From Bicyclus anynana (Eukaryota; Arthropoda; Insecta; Lepidoptera; Nymphalidae), in assembly GCF_947172395.1 (NCBI RefSeq), contig NC_069084.1, forward strand, positions 8,247,107 through 8,311,106: a stretch of 64,000 nucleotides of DNA. The letters are read 5' to 3'. The position numbers and the translations under genes are program-made. The notes under the pieces are model-generated. The model worked only from the letters and a program-made list of their open reading frames with translations, had not been told where the DNA came from and made no database searches. This document shows positions 44,539 to 57,339 of this stretch, piece after piece. Positions within the stretch are counted from its first letter, which is position 1; each line of letters starts with the position of its first letter.

Positions 44539-47500
44539 ATGAAGCAAGTGATAATACTAGCAATTTTTATATTAAAAGTTCAAAGTGACGACGATAGTGG
44601 CTGGGCTTTTGTAGGCGCTCCTTTAGCGGCAGCTCGTCCTTGCAATGGTTCCAATGATATATCTCTGTCTTTCGAACCCGGTCACCCACCTGAAGAGGAG
44701 AATCAATACAACCTGTTTTTAAATAAAAAATATCCGGCACAATCTAAAATTATATTGAAATTTGATACCGGTGCCAGTATCACATTGGTAAGAAGCTGTT
44801 GTTCTATTAATAATATATAAAATACTACACTCCTGCGACTTGCAATGGATATAGTTAATTTTTTTATTAACTAGGATATTGTAAGAAAGCGAAGACTTAA
44901 GTTTCTAATACCTAAACTTACTTACAAAAACCAAATTTTCATACGACTTTCATAGAAATGTTAAACTTGCATCAATATTCAGTTATAGGATTTTCATCCA
45001 ACTTCATCCAAAAGAATTAATTATTAAAATTACGAACTTTAGCCTGGATTAGCCTTTACGACTAATAAGTATTTTAATTTTACTTAGTAATTTGAATTCC
45101 CTGATATTGTATTCAAGTCGCGATCAAGATTACTAGTTGGAATTTCCACTCTACACTTGATTGGTGGCCAATACCTTTAATGAGGAAAATAGTAGTTAAA
45201 TTAAAAGGCGGCGACAAAAACAACCGTTTTCCATCCTTTGATTGTATAATAATTGCTAATAAGTAAGACTGGTAAAAATAATTGATCGTTTTGTTACAGC
45301 ACGATAAAAGTTTTGCTAGAGTGTCTTCCAATCCAGATAACTCGTTCACAATTCGTTTTTTCAAAGCAAACCATGGAGTTGGTTTGACAGTAAAAGGACT
45401 GATACCTGGAGTTATACCCTATTTAACGAGTGTTAAAATAAATACTCGGGAGTATTGTTCTAAGCCTTTGGTGGTAAGTAATGTTTTTTAATCTCATCTC
45501 ATATATTTTTCTATAATACAGATATAAAAGAAATTATCTTAAGTATAAAATTCAAAACTTAATTTAATGTCACTTTTCAAGAACCGCGTGTTTAAATTGT
45601 TTGTTCTACGTCATCAAGCTGATGATAGAGTTGAGTCTTTTACATTCACTTGTAACAGAACATCGAACATTCGCCTTAAATATATTTGTCGAACTAAACA
45701 ACGAGCCGAACTAAGCATAGAGCCTTATACGAACGTACGAACATCTGGAGAATTTTAGCGAACGCTCTGTTCAACGTTCATCAAAACGATGACAGAAGCT
45801 TGGCTCGGCAAAAAGCTTCAAGAAAATCTGCTCGGTAGAATGTTCGTTAAAATGTTCTCATATTTTTCTCTGATGTAACATTCGCACGAATGCTCATTAC
45901 AAGTGAATACTCAAGTCTATCCGCACCTTCTTACGTATTCCCTGTAATTTTACCGGCAACCATATCCTACAGTTCAAAACATTAGAGATGATCCATGAGC
46001 GATAATATCTAGCTGAGATGCGTTGTATTCAAAAGATGTTGTAGGTTGAATTTGTTCATAAAACTAATTTCAGGGTGTTCTAGACTCATACTTACAAGGT
46101 TATCAAGATACAGCTGAAACTCCTGATCTAAGACCAAAAGAGAACTGTGGAAGACGACGAGTTACGCACACAGAGCTTATTGTTAACGGAGCCTTGACGA
46201 AACCAGGAGACTGGCCTTGGCATGTGGCTTTATATAGAATTGATCATTCAACTATAAAATACATTTGTGGTGGAACACTTATTTCCAAGAATCATGTCTT
46301 AACAGGTCTGTGTTTTAAATATAGATAAAAAAAGTGCGATCGACACGAATGAATAGACTATATGATATTTAGAACTAGAATAGATAATATGATAGTTAGC
46401 ATTCTCCCCGATATCTAACGTCACCCAGACGTGGGTATTTTAACTCATGATCTCGGGGGCGCCTCTCAGGTCAAAACACCATTCCCGAATGGCCCTCTAA
46501 GCTGAGATCCGAGTCTTAGACGAGGAGACGCCCTTAGAGAATGGTTCCGCCAATCTATTCTGCTTCTGCCTTCGGGTCCCATCAGGCGATGCTTCTGCGC
46601 TCGCCATAACTGCTGAGATCCTATTAAAGAGCCTACGATACTTACACGATAAAAAAGGTAGAATTCTGTAAAAATGGAATAATTAAATAACATTATTGAA
46701 GGTTACATGAAAACGCCCAAACGAAAAGGCAAAGTGGATAGGAGTAGGCAATTTTAAATTTTGTATAATTAACTGGCAGGACTAATCTTCAAACATCGAT
46801 ACGAGTATAAGTTTCGATTAGGTATTGCAAATAAGTTTAAAATTTATAATTAAGTTATTCCAAAATTAATGATACTGGACGAAAGAAGTACTTTATCTAA
46901 ATTAGTTGTTTAACAGTTTATTTGTGCTTTCACAGCTGCACACTGTACTACAATTCGAGGTGTCCCTGTGCTACCAGAAACTTTGAGTGTAGTTCTAGGA
47001 AAGTTTAATTTGATCGGAGGAGACACAGAATCCCAAGAAAGAGAGGTGAAGTCTTAAATATATTCTATTTCAGTATACATATACCTATAGCAATTTATAG
47101 AAAACAAAATTCAAAATTCATTTATTTCTACTAGGCTTACTTTACAAACACTTTTGAAAAGTTATGGCATGATTTAATACTAGTAAGTAAAGTCGATAAC
47201 TTAAAATTAAAGTCATGAGGGACCCAAATGCGCCTTAGACCAAGAAAGAGCCCACAAAAGTTTATTTTTTTTTGTTTACCACCATTCTACAAAGTTATTT
47301 AGAACTAAGTTCTCAATTTTGTAATTGCAGTTCAATACCAAGCTTTTTGCTCATTTATGTAATCACTCGCGGGCGCGCTTACAGTAGTATCGCTGTAAAA
47401 ATAGAGTAACCCATTTTCCCAATATTATCTGCTCTGCTCCTATTAATTGTAGGGTAATGAAAAGTATACTATAACCTGCCGAGGAGTATGAAAAATAATT

Positions 47501-49845
47501 TTACCAAGTTTCGTTTAAATCCATTAAGTAGTTTTTGTTTCTATAACAAACATACAGACAGACAGACAAAACGTTTACTGATTGCATTTTTGGCATCAGT
47601 ATCGATCACTAATCACCCCCTGATAATTATTTTGGAAATACATCCCAACCTCTCTACAGATTTATTATAAGTAAAGATTAACACTTATAAGGCTTGCTTA
47701 CACTTTGAACTTTTTGAGAGACATGCATAGCAATATTTACAGTTGAGGGAAAAGATTGATGGTCCAACCAATAAACTTAATTAGTGAAATATTTTCAGGT
47801 ATATAGTATTATTATTTATGAGCAATTTGACCACAGACTGCTAGAAAATGATATTGCCCTAGTGAAACTGAAATCTGAAGCAGTATTTAATGATTACATA
47901 CAGCCTGCATGTTTGTGGTACCCCAAAGCTGTGGAGAGACTACCGGGTACAGAAATCTTTGGTACCGTAAGTAAAATATTAATATCAGTAGATAATTGAT
48001 AGGTTTTATCAACTACATTAAAAAAAATATCCCATCATGCATTGTTGCAAAGAAATTAGGCAGCGTTTAGGCTGCTAAACTGTTTCTGAAACTTATAGCA
48101 ATTATCATATCAATCGTCATATTTGCACTTTAACCAATTCACGCAAAACCTTGATAAATTATTATCTATACTAATATTATAAAGCTGAAGAGTTTGTTTG
48201 TTTGTTTGATTGAACGCGCTAATCTCAGGAACTACTGGTCCGATTAGAAAAGTTCTTTCAGTGTTAGATAGCCCATTTATCAAGAAAGGCTATAGGCTTT
48301 ATATTATCCCCGTATTCCTACGGGAACGGGAACCACGCGGGTGAAACTGCGCGACGTCAGCTAGTTCTACATAAAACCTCTCCTCATAACTCGACTTTTG
48401 GTAAAAACCACATGAAAGAAAATCCGTTTGACAGTTTTCAAGGTTATCTGAGAGAGACAGGTGTGGTGGACTTTGTTATGATATTAAGCGTAAATATAGT
48501 TAATAATATGAACTTCTTTCAGATTGTAGGATGGGGATTCGAGAATACTGACGCCTTAGCACCTCAGTTACGAAAAGCTAAAATGCCCATTGTATCGGAG
48601 AGCACGTGTTTAAAGAGTAATCCTGTCTTCTACTCAAGGCTTCTTAAAAATAACAACAAATTCTGTGCGGGCTATCGTAATGGTAACATCAATCTTTAAT
48701 AACACTATATTATTATTATACAAGATAATCACTTCATAAAAGCCGATGAATGTCCACTGTTGGACATAGGCCTCTTCCATATACTTCCCAACACCACAGG
48801 CTCGAGCCGTCAGCATCCAGCGGCTCCCAACAACCCGCTAGATGTCCTCCGTCCACCTAAATTGGGGTCGACCAACACTGCACATTGCTATGCATGGTCG
48901 CTATTCCAGCGCCTTGAGACCACAACGGCCATCGGCACTTCGAACTGTGTACCCGGTCATTAGCACTTCGGCGTCGTAACTCGCTGAGCCAGCAAATGGC
49001 TTATATGCATTGCCTGAACATAGTGGAAAACCTATGCCTTTATCATCACAGTACAGAATTTGCAGGGCTTCCGTACATATTATTATCTCATATTAGTAAC
49101 TCTAATAAAGGTAGGAATACGTCTCGAAATGAGATGCCATGCGCCCCTCAAACTTCAATATAGGTGTTAACTCTTAACCACGTATCTCTGGTCTCAGAGA
49201 AAGCTACTAGTTTCCAAATATTTTTATTTTCAATTTTTATTTATGTGGCGAAGCCTAACCCTTACCGCAGGCTGTGTGATTCTTTTTCTTACGAATTTTC
49301 AAGTACATATTTGCTTCGATGATTGATTACGTATTTAAAAAAAACCTACTGATATTTTTATGGTTATCTTATAAAATTTTATTTCCTTGAGCGTGTCAAA
49401 TTATGCATTTTTTGCGGCTTAAACGGAGGTACCTTTATTTTACTTAACTAATTATTTGTTTACAGCTTCAAGGGACTAAGGTCTGAGTGTATTTAAGGTT
49501 TTAATTTACAGATGTCTAAAGTTATAGGGTCTTGATAGACAGACAGATTGACAGTGATCTTATAAGGGCTTTTATTTTTTTACCTCTTGAGTTACGTAAC
49601 CCTAATTAGAACAATAATTTTCAGGAACATCAGCGTGTAATGGTGATAGTGGAAGCGCTTTTCAAGTATTCCTTCCAGACACAGCTAAAGATGATAACCC
49701 AGATGCCGTTGGGTCTTGGTACGTCCGCGGAATCGTGTCTGTTACATTATCGAGAGTAGATGCGGCCATTTGCAATCCAGAGCAATATGTCGTATTCACA
49801 GACGTTGAAAAATATAAAAATTGGATCGAAAAACATATGTCATAA
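44539..49845 (+). CDS. Gd-like secreted serine protease D (7 exons, 437 aa)
   Basis: Exons: 44539-44787, 45300-45473, 46074-46305, 46936-47045, 47799-47966, 48523-48682, 49625-49845; phases 0,0,1,0,0,1. Signal peptide about residues 1-16 (MKQVIILAIFILKVQS). GD_N: RPCNGSNDI, FEPGHPPEEENQYN, DKSFARV, KGLIPGVIPYLTS. Protease: CGRRRVTHTELIVNG, GDWPWHVALY, H221 (AAHC), D273 (ENDIALVKL), S373 (CNGDSGS), with Ser at position 189 and a conserved LVKLKSEAVFNDYIQPACLWY stretch around the triad Asp. Very like gene C through exons 3-7. Two extra copies of exon 1 (34104, 42613) lie upstream in the same strand and phase, so the gene may have three alternative starts. Likely an active secreted enzyme. Partner unknown. 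Confidence 0.9.
45633..45915. mobile_element. TIR element in intron 2 of gene D
   Basis: Left TTGAGTC...ATTCACTTGTAA pairs with right TTACAAGTGAATACTCAA, apart from a short insertion in the left arm. The inside is rich in GAACATTCG/CGAATG motifs. Confidence 0.5.
48168..48366 (+). mobile_element. Short Helitron-like element, intron 5 of gene D
   Basis: TCTATACTAATATTATAAAG, GAACGCGCTAATCTCAGGAA, CCCCGTATTCCTACGGGAAC, ends GCGCGACGTCAGCTAGT. Same family as 15612-15793. Confidence 0.7.
48735..48985 (-). mobile_element. RTE LINE fragment, intron 6 of gene D
   Basis: GCCGATGAATGTCCACTGTT, GGACATAGGCCTCTTCCATA, AGCATCCAGCGGCTCCCAAC and CGCCTTGAGACCACAACGGC are the complement of the family end. 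Confidence 0.7.
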
Positions 49846-51367
49846 CTCATCATCTTGAAATTTAAAGCCCGATTAAGACATTACTTAACTCTAAAGGATG
49901 GACAGGAATGCAGTGTTGGTATACTACATACTATAAATAAACACCACAATTATTACGATCTCTTGTAGCTTGAACTTCATATTCCATATTGAGAAACGAC
50001 TTTTAATACGGGCCTATGATATATGGTGATAAGTAGTTTTGTAATACTCGTATGAATAAATATATTGTTTTTACAGACTGACTTTTAATTATATAATTCT
50101 TAATTAATTCGATAACTAGTAAAAATAACCTTGCAGCTTATGCTAAGTGTAAACTTTATTCACAAGCTTTTCACTACCTACCTACATATAATTCTAGAAG
50201 CAGAACACAGGCTAATTTTCATCGTAAAATCAATAAAAAATCATTTACTTAATGATTGATGCTCAAAAAATATTTTAGAATATTTTTAATATTGTGTTAT
50301 TTTTAACTTTTAAAGCGTGATGTTGCTACTTCAATTATTATTTTAGCCTCATGAATGATACAAGATTTTTGGAATAATATTCAAAATTGAACTGTTTCAC
50401 CCTGTGCACCGATTTATTATGCTTTTCTGCGCATCTTTCATGACATCACAACACAACATAAGTCGATGTTGCATATAAAATTTCTATGGGGTTGAGTTTA
50501 TGTATATACATAAGATATAGACATGCTATAAGCTACGGATAACCGTTTTACAGATATTTTACATTTTGTATGGGTGGATAACATTTTATTTAGTTCGCGC
50601 AAGGCTCCAAGATTACTAGCGAGCAATACAGATCCTTTTATATGAAAAATGTTATTTAAAAATGTAATTTTTAACCAACTTATAAATACATATTATGCAT
50701 TTTTATGGCATTAGTTAACGTTTCTTGTGTATGTACGTACCATACCTTTGAAACTTACGAGGAAACTACCTAAGACAAATTAATAATTATCGATGTTATG
50801 TTTTACAAAAATAAAATAAAAATATATTTAATGGCTTAAGGTATAAGGAAAATTATTCATATAATTTGTTATTTAACAATAATTATTAATAAAAGGGATA
50901 TTTATTACGATTGTCCATTTAAACAATTTGCAACAAGGTACAATACTATTTATACACTTGTAAATAACGGATGACGGTTTTATGACCTCTAGATTAACAT
51001 TTGAAGACGTTCACAATTTAGTTCTCACCAAGATCACCCAAACAGGTTTTTAAGCGACACTTAGTATTCTTTTTAAAGGTTAGTAACATCCATTAAATAA
51101 AAAAAGACATCCGTTGGCATGGGATAAGCAATTATAAATGTTATTTTCGGTATACTGATCTCCATATTTTTTATATAATTTAAAATGTTTAGTCAAACAG
51201 GACCGAGATACATTTAGTGGATAACGTACAAGCCGATTAGATGGCACCGGACCTCAAAAGGAAGAAGAGTTGGAAAAGTTGCCTCGAAAATATTTGAAGT
51301 GAACATTTTAAATAAAGCTTTGTGTAAAGTGAAGTGATATCAAGGATACTATTAAAAAAACAACAAA
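49846..51367. other. Intergenic between genes D and E
   Basis: AT-rich, with no gene and few recognisable repeats, one of the cleaner gaps in the window. The promoter of gene E should lie close to its right end. Confidence 0.5.
49936..49941 (+). promoter_or_regulatory. Polyadenylation signal of gene D
   Basis: AATAAA about 90 bp after the stop of gene D; another lies near 50055. Confidence 0.5.
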
Positions 51368-54300
51368 ATGAAGAAAGTCATATTATATTTAATGATTCTA
51401 TGTTGTATAGAGATTCAATGTGTGGAAGAATCGAAAATTTTTGTTCCAACCTACAATACTAACCCGTGCAATGGTTCCGAAGATATAAAGATTTCATACG
51501 ACTCAAATGTATCCAAGGAGGAACAATATCAATATAACGTTTTGATTAACAAAACATTCACAAAAAATTCGAGAATAGTTTTAACTCTTAGTTCCGATAG
51601 TACGGTCACCTTGGTGAGTATTAATTAAATCAATTAGATTTAAATGGTTTAGCGATGGAAGTTTTAATGTAATACTTTGCAAGCGATTTTGTAGTTAAAT
51701 TTAAATTTTATTGACTGTCATTAAAATAAAGATCATGTTTACATTAAACTTAATTTTTTTTGAGTTATAAAGGTAATTTAGATTTTTTAATTTGATATGG
51801 ATTGACACTGGTTCTCTGGAAAATGGGGCGGGCCCTAATGTGCGACGCGACATGCGTTGACACATTAGCACCGTGTCATATCAGGGAGACTGAATCAAGA
51901 CTCCGGTCTTGATTCTGTCTCCCTGCAGTCGCTGCAGAAAAAGCTGAAACCGGTAAGTGGCTCAAGTATGCCTCTCTGACAGGGAGTTACATATTTGTAC
52001 CTTTTGCCGTGGAGACCCTTGGGCCATGGAGTCGCAGTGCCAAAAAAATCATCGAATCATTTCACCGCGGCTAGTAGTCTCGACAGAAGGGCTGGCTCTT
52101 TTTTTGCGCAAAGGATCAGCCTGGCTGTCCTGCGCGGAAATGCAGCCAGTATTCTTGCCACCATTCCACGTGGACATAATTTAACTTAGCTTATGTTCTT
52201 TATTGTATCATTTGATATAACCTAAACTTTTAATTGCAGAAGGATCCAAGTTTTGCAAGAGTATACCCAAGGAGGAAGACAACGTTCGAAATACGTGTAT
52301 TCAAACTACATAGTGGGCTTATATTCAATGTACAAGGACAAATACCAAAAACTGTACCACAAATCAAGAGCCTAATTATAAACAATAAAGAACATTGCAG
52401 GCACCCATTGTTGGTAAGTAGTTAAATATTTATAAAATAAAATAATTAAATATATTGATGACTATCGGATGAATAGCTATAAGCACTTGAGGTAACAGAG
52501 ATTTCTTGAAATCACAGACAGACACTTTTTTATGTATTTGGATTTGAGAGAGGTCCTGGGTTCGATTCCTGGCTGGTGGGAGGTTTTGGACGAGGCTAGT
52601 TACCACCCTACCGGCAAAGAAGAGAAGAAGAAAACTTAGTATTCCGGTACGATGTCGTGTAGAAACCAAAAAGGGTGTGGATTTTCATCCTACTCCAAAC
52701 AAGTTAGCCCGCTTGCATCTCAGATTGCTTTCATCTGGTGAGATTGTGGTCAAGGGCTAACTTGTATAGAATAAAAAAAAATATGACCGACCGAATTGAG
52801 AACCTCCTCCTTTTTGAAGTCGGTTAAAAAAATATAAGTTTCTATAATTTACAGAGATACTTTGAAACCCAATATTGGGAAAACAAAGACTACATTCAGA
52901 ACGTATACAGGAAGTCAGAAGGGACTTGTGGAAGGCGAAAAGTAGTAACCACTAAGTATTTGCAAGGTGTCTCTTCTACAAAACCAGGCGACTGGCCATG
53001 GCATGCGGCTATTTATAAACACGATAACACAGAAATGAAATATATCTGTGGTGGAACACTTATATCAAATAAATATGTATTAACAGGTGAGGTTTTCAAA
53101 CATCTATCTATCTTCTATATCTATACTTATAATAAAACTGGACATATTCTATAGTCTATACATTACTTCGCAATTTGAGATTTTACTTATACCATTTATA
53201 ACACCAAACGTTGCCGAGGCATAACGTACTACTAGCGCCATCTAGAACTTATAATAAAACTATAACAGGTCAAATTCTGTACATGGTGGCGCCGTAACGC
53301 GTTACGTTACAAATTGGCTTACCCTCTCCCAAAGAATTTCTTCATTAATGCTCTTAGTAATTCATCATTATCACCTTATGTGTGCCCACTGTAGAGCCAA
53401 GCCTCCCTTCTTCTAAAAGAGGGGATATGAAGCTCACACCCATCACACAGCACCATGCGGGTTGGCGGGCTTAAAGTGTTAATGTTTTTTTGACTATTTT
53501 ACTAATTATCACTATCAGATAATAATGATAACAACAGGGAGCGACGTAACTATAGCTTGGCAAATTCGTTCGTAACACTCCTGATAGTCCGCGCCGGTCA
53601 GGGTAGTATCCCCCGTGCGTACAACTTCTCACCCGCGTAGACCTTTCCCCCCGTCGCCCGCATATCATGGGAGTGTCGTCAATGAGCTTGCCAAGCTATA
53701 AACGAGATCACCAACTACTTCTCAACTCCTGGTTAAAAATTCTCACTGTAAAGACCTTCTACTTCTAGAAGTTTAAATAATACCCTGATCCAGGATTTGA
53801 ATCCAGGATCGCGTTATCTAAATCCATTTAGGCTAAGCAGTAGACCAATGAGGCTTTTTTTCGTAGTTTAACAATATTTTGTTTTATCCACAGCTGCTCA
53901 ATGCTCGTCCTCAGAAGGTTATCCATTTGTGCCGGAAACTTTGAGTGTATTCCTTGGGAAATTCAATTTGGTTGGAGGTGATGAAGGCTCTCAAGAAAAA
54001 GTGGTAAGCTTGATTGGTTTAAATAAAGTTATGATAATGGAAAACGAATGAATGTTTCACAAAACGTCTGCAAGGGTTGTGCTCCTTTTTAGCATTTTTT
54101 AAAACAATTTAAACTCTTTTTCCGACACATGAAACAAATATCGTCAATTTTCTTCTTTTTTACACAAAGCCTTGACAAATTATATATTGAAACATTTCAC
54201 CCAAATTACTCTATCTATTGGTAAACAATGTATGAAAATCCATCTAATATTTTCCGAGTTCATTGCGAACAAGCCATAATTTGTTTTATAATATGCATAC

Positions 54301-56503
54301 AAGTGAATTGTAAGCAATAAATATACCTATTTGACAATATTAATTTCAATTTAAAATTATTTTTTTATATTACAGGTAAATAATATTATTATCCACGAGA
54401 ATTTCAACTACCGGAATTTAGACAATGACATCTCACTACTGAAATTGAAGACTGATGTAGAGTTTAGCAATTACGTACAACCTGCGTGCTTGTGGTATAA
54501 CAAAGCGTATAATTATCTGCAAACTGGTGATGTTTTTGGAACAGTAAGTTTTACTTTACGTTTACTTTAATTATTTCTGCTCTAAGATTTACATCCATGA
54601 GATTTTGTCCATATTACTAATACGCAGTCATCATCACCATTATCAGCCTTTTTTAAAAATGGCTTCCCAGCATAAAGCAGAGGAGATATAGAGTCAAGAC
54701 CCGCCACGCTGCTTCAGTGTGAATTGGCGGGCTAGGATGATAATGTTAAATTATTTTACGACCACTATCAAATGTTAATTAAAATGTACCGGGATCAATA
54801 AATGTCTTATTAGTTTCTATTTTAAGGCTTATATTATTCAATAAAACATTAGCTTGCCAACTTATAAACTTACCTTATATACTAGAAGACGCCCACGACT
54901 TCGTCCGCGTGGAATTTAGTTTTTCACAAACCCACGGGAACCATGGATGTGTTAATCCAGAGTGAAATCTATTTCCTTTCCAAATTTCAGCCAAATCGCT
55001 TCAGTAGCCGCAGCGTAAAGGAGGAACAAACATACACACACACTAACACACAAACTTTCGCCTTTGTATTAGTGTGATACCCTTGCGAAACCGAAGCGGG
55101 TCGTTAGTTTTTATATGCAACTTTCACAGTAATTTTTCCGTAGTGTCTTTAGTAACGGCATTGCAGCCGTGAGAAGCCGGGACGGTTCGCTAGTTATACA
55201 TATAAACTTTTCTCTTCAATTACTCTATCTATTAAAAAAACCGCATCAAAATCCGTTGCGTAGTTTTAAAGATTTAAGCATACATAGGGATATAGGGACA
55301 GAGAAAGCGACTTTGTTTTACACTATGTAGTGATAGTGAAATAGCTTAAGCTTGCTAAGTGGAATGCTAAAAGATTTAATTCCAGATATCATAAGTCACA
55401 TAGATCTAAAATTATTGTTTTCTTGGTGAAGAGGTAGCCAAATGATGTTACGAATTCTTCTTATTTTCAGTTAGTAGGCTGGGGTTTCGATACAACTGAC
55501 TCATGGTCGCCACATCTCCAGCAAGTTCAGCTACCGATGGTTCCTGAAAGAGTTTGCCTGCAAAGTAACCCTCGTGCCTACTCTGGAGTTCTTAACAGTA
55601 ATAAGTTCTGCGCTGGCTATGGCGTAGGAGAGGTCAGGACACGTGGTCAAGGTACGTTTGTTTGAAAATAAGTAGAGTTAGTAGGAGTGGAGTAGAGTTA
55701 TCAACCCATATTCGTCTCACTGCTGAGTTCGAGTCTCCTCTCAGAATGAGAGGGGTTATAATAGTCCACCACGCTGGCCCAATGCGGATTGGCAGACTTC
55801 ACACACGCAGAGAATTAAGAAACTTCTCTGGTATGCAGGTTTCTTCACGATGTTATCCTTCACCTTTTTACACGCCTCCCTTGTATAAGTCTAAATAATT
55901 AATTTCTACAGCGTACTACAAGTAATTAATAAAAATATTGTATGCCATAAAGAAACATTGATCAAAATATTCATAAAAAGAGGAGTGACTAGATACATTG
56001 ATAGAGGTATGCTTAAATGATTTGGGCATGAAAAGAGGATGACTGAAATGAAACTAACAAAAGGGTAATAAGGCGAGTATGAATGGAGTTGTAGGAAGGG
56101 GAAGGAATCTAGGAAATTCTCAATAAAGGCCAGGTCAAGAGAACCCTAAACCTCGAAATTGAATGAAAGTTTTGATGAGAATGGAAGAAGCAATAGAGAT
56201 ATGCAAGGATTGCAAATGGAAGGAGGTGGTCTTTGTTTATCGCTACGGGAATGATTGATTTATGTATGTATTATTACAGGAACATCAAATTGCAATGGCG
56301 ACAGTGGCACTGCCTTCGAAATCTTCATCCCGGACAACGTGAGAGACAAGGGCACGGACGCGCCTGGTACGTGGTACGTTAGAGGCATCGTGTCATTGAC
56401 TGTCCCTCTTCGCGATTCGCCGGCCTGTGACCCTAACCAGTACGTCGTGTTCACCGACGTAAACAAATACAAAGACTGGATAGATTACCACTTAAAATAT
56501 TAA
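51368..56503 (+). CDS. Gd-like serine protease homologue E, catalytic His replaced by Gln (444 aa)
   Basis: Exons: 51368-51613, 52240-52413, 52855-53086, 53894-54003, 54376-54543, 55471-55651, 56280-56503; phases 0,0,1,0,0,1. Signal peptide MKKVILYLMILCCIEIQC. GD_N: NPCNGSEDIKISYDS, KDPSFARV. The most divergent gene of the array. The conserved TAAHC reads TAAQC (codon CAA), so the triad is Q220, D272 (DNDISLLKL), S379 (CNGDSGT). Loss of the His should abolish normal catalysis, but the frame, splice sites and disulphide cysteines are intact, which fits a maintained pseudo-protease rather than a dying gene. The domain start is also changed (KYLQGVSS instead of ELIVNGA). Exon 6 is 21 bases longer and adds a basic loop (GVGEVRTRGQ) just before the Ser exon. 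May act as a cofactor or decoy; inferred. Confidence 0.88.
51830..51925. repeat. Cluster of palindromes in intron 1 of gene E
   Basis: CTAATGTG near 51836 pairs with CACATTAG about 25 bases on; arms 51882-51901 and 51906-51925 pair at 19 of 20 with a 4-base loop. Confidence 0.75.
51995..52195 (+). repeat. Non-LTR-like 3' end repeat, second copy at 59130-59345
   Basis: Both read CCTTGGGCCATGGAGT.GCAG, GCCTGGCTGTCC, GCCACCATTCCACGTGG and TTAGCTTA in the same order. The frame RISLAVLRGNAASILATIPR is of a kind often seen at LINE ends. Confidence 0.55.
52540..52775 (+). repeat. SINE-B copy, intron 2 of gene E
   Basis: GTCCTGGGTTCGATTCCTGG (B-box-like), TAGTTACCACCCTACCGGCA, GATGTCGTGTAGAAACC, AAGTTAGCCCGC. 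Confidence 0.75.
53551..53700. mobile_element. 150-bp MITE in intron 3 of gene E
   Basis: TATAGCTTGGCAA (53551-53563) and TTGCCAAGCTATA (53688-53700) are perfect inverted copies. The core has CCGTCGCCCGCATATCATGG. A half copy lies at 10100-10226. Confidence 0.75.
54880..55080 (-). mobile_element. Helitron-like element, intron 5 of gene E
   Basis: Complement of the family: ACTAGAAGACGCCCACGACT, TCGTCCGCGTGGAATTTAG, AACTTTCGCCTTTGTATTAG. Confidence 0.65.
55690..55870 (-). repeat. SINE-D fragment, intron 6 of gene E
   Basis: TATCAACCCATATTCGTCTC, CTCCTCTCAGAATGAGAGGG, GCGGATTGGCAGACTTCACA; stops before the tRNA head. Confidence 0.75.
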
Positions 56504-56561
56504 CTCAATAACATGACTGTTAAGGTCTAAGGGACCCCGTGAACGATAAAAATTTTCGTCA

Positions 56562-56567
56562 AATAAA
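56562..56567 (+). promoter_or_regulatory. Polyadenylation signal of gene E
   Basis: AATAAA about 60 bp past the stop codon of gene E. Confidence 0.55.
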
Positions 56568-56914
56568 ATTGTCAAACATACAAAATGAAAATGTCAAACA
56601 AGTTTGTAAACATATTCTAGTTATCGGGTTGCCTGAAGAAGATTATATTTTTATGATAAAAAATAATTTATTAGACATTAATGTAACTATTACGTGACTT
56701 TATATGCATTTATGATAAATATATTATTTAAAATTAGAATCTAATAACATATAATAAAATTTTAAATCAAGTGAGACTCTTTCTTTTTTATACACATAGG
56801 TACACCAAAAACTACTGTATTAATGCCATCAGTACCTAACCCAAGTAATTTTGCCAAAAGACAACAAGATTGCAAAATCCTTAACAGAGCGCACCTAATT
56901 TTTTTTTTTTATTT

Positions 56915-57215
56915 TTTACAAGTTAGCCCTTGACTACAATATCACCTGATGTTATGTGATGATGCAATCTAAGATGGAATCGGGCTAACTTGTTAGGAAG
57001 AGGATAAAATCCACACCCCTTTCGGTTTCTACCTTATACGTACCGGAACGCTAAATCACTTGGCGGTAGGGTCTTTGTCGGTAGGGTGGTAACTAGCCAC
57101 GGTCAAAGCCTCCCACCAGCCAGACCTGGACCAATTAAGAAAACCTCAATCAGTCCAGCCGGGGATCGAACCCAGGACCTCCGTCTTGTAATTCCACTGC
57201 GCCACGGAGGCCATC
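56915..57215 (-). repeat. Full SINE-B
   Basis: ACAAGTTAGCCCTTGACTAC, CACCTGATGTTATGTGATGA, CACACCCCTTTCGGTTTCTA, GGTAGGGTGGTAACTAGCCA, GGGGATCGAACCCAGGACCT and CACTGCGCCACGGAGG. The tRNA-like head is on the minus strand. Confidence 0.8.
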
Positions 57216-57339
57216 AAACATTCAATATTCTAGATAGGGCTATCAGATTATTTTAATATCACCAATATTCCAATTCCCTATAGATACGTGTAAGCAATTC
57301 CCATAGATATTTGCGATAGATTTATATATTTTTTTATTC

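Noticed and set aside
52855..54003. Gene E as a decayed pseudogene
   Set aside because: Apart from the His to Gln change, all seven exons, splice sites, cysteines and phases are intact, so a maintained homologue is more likely.
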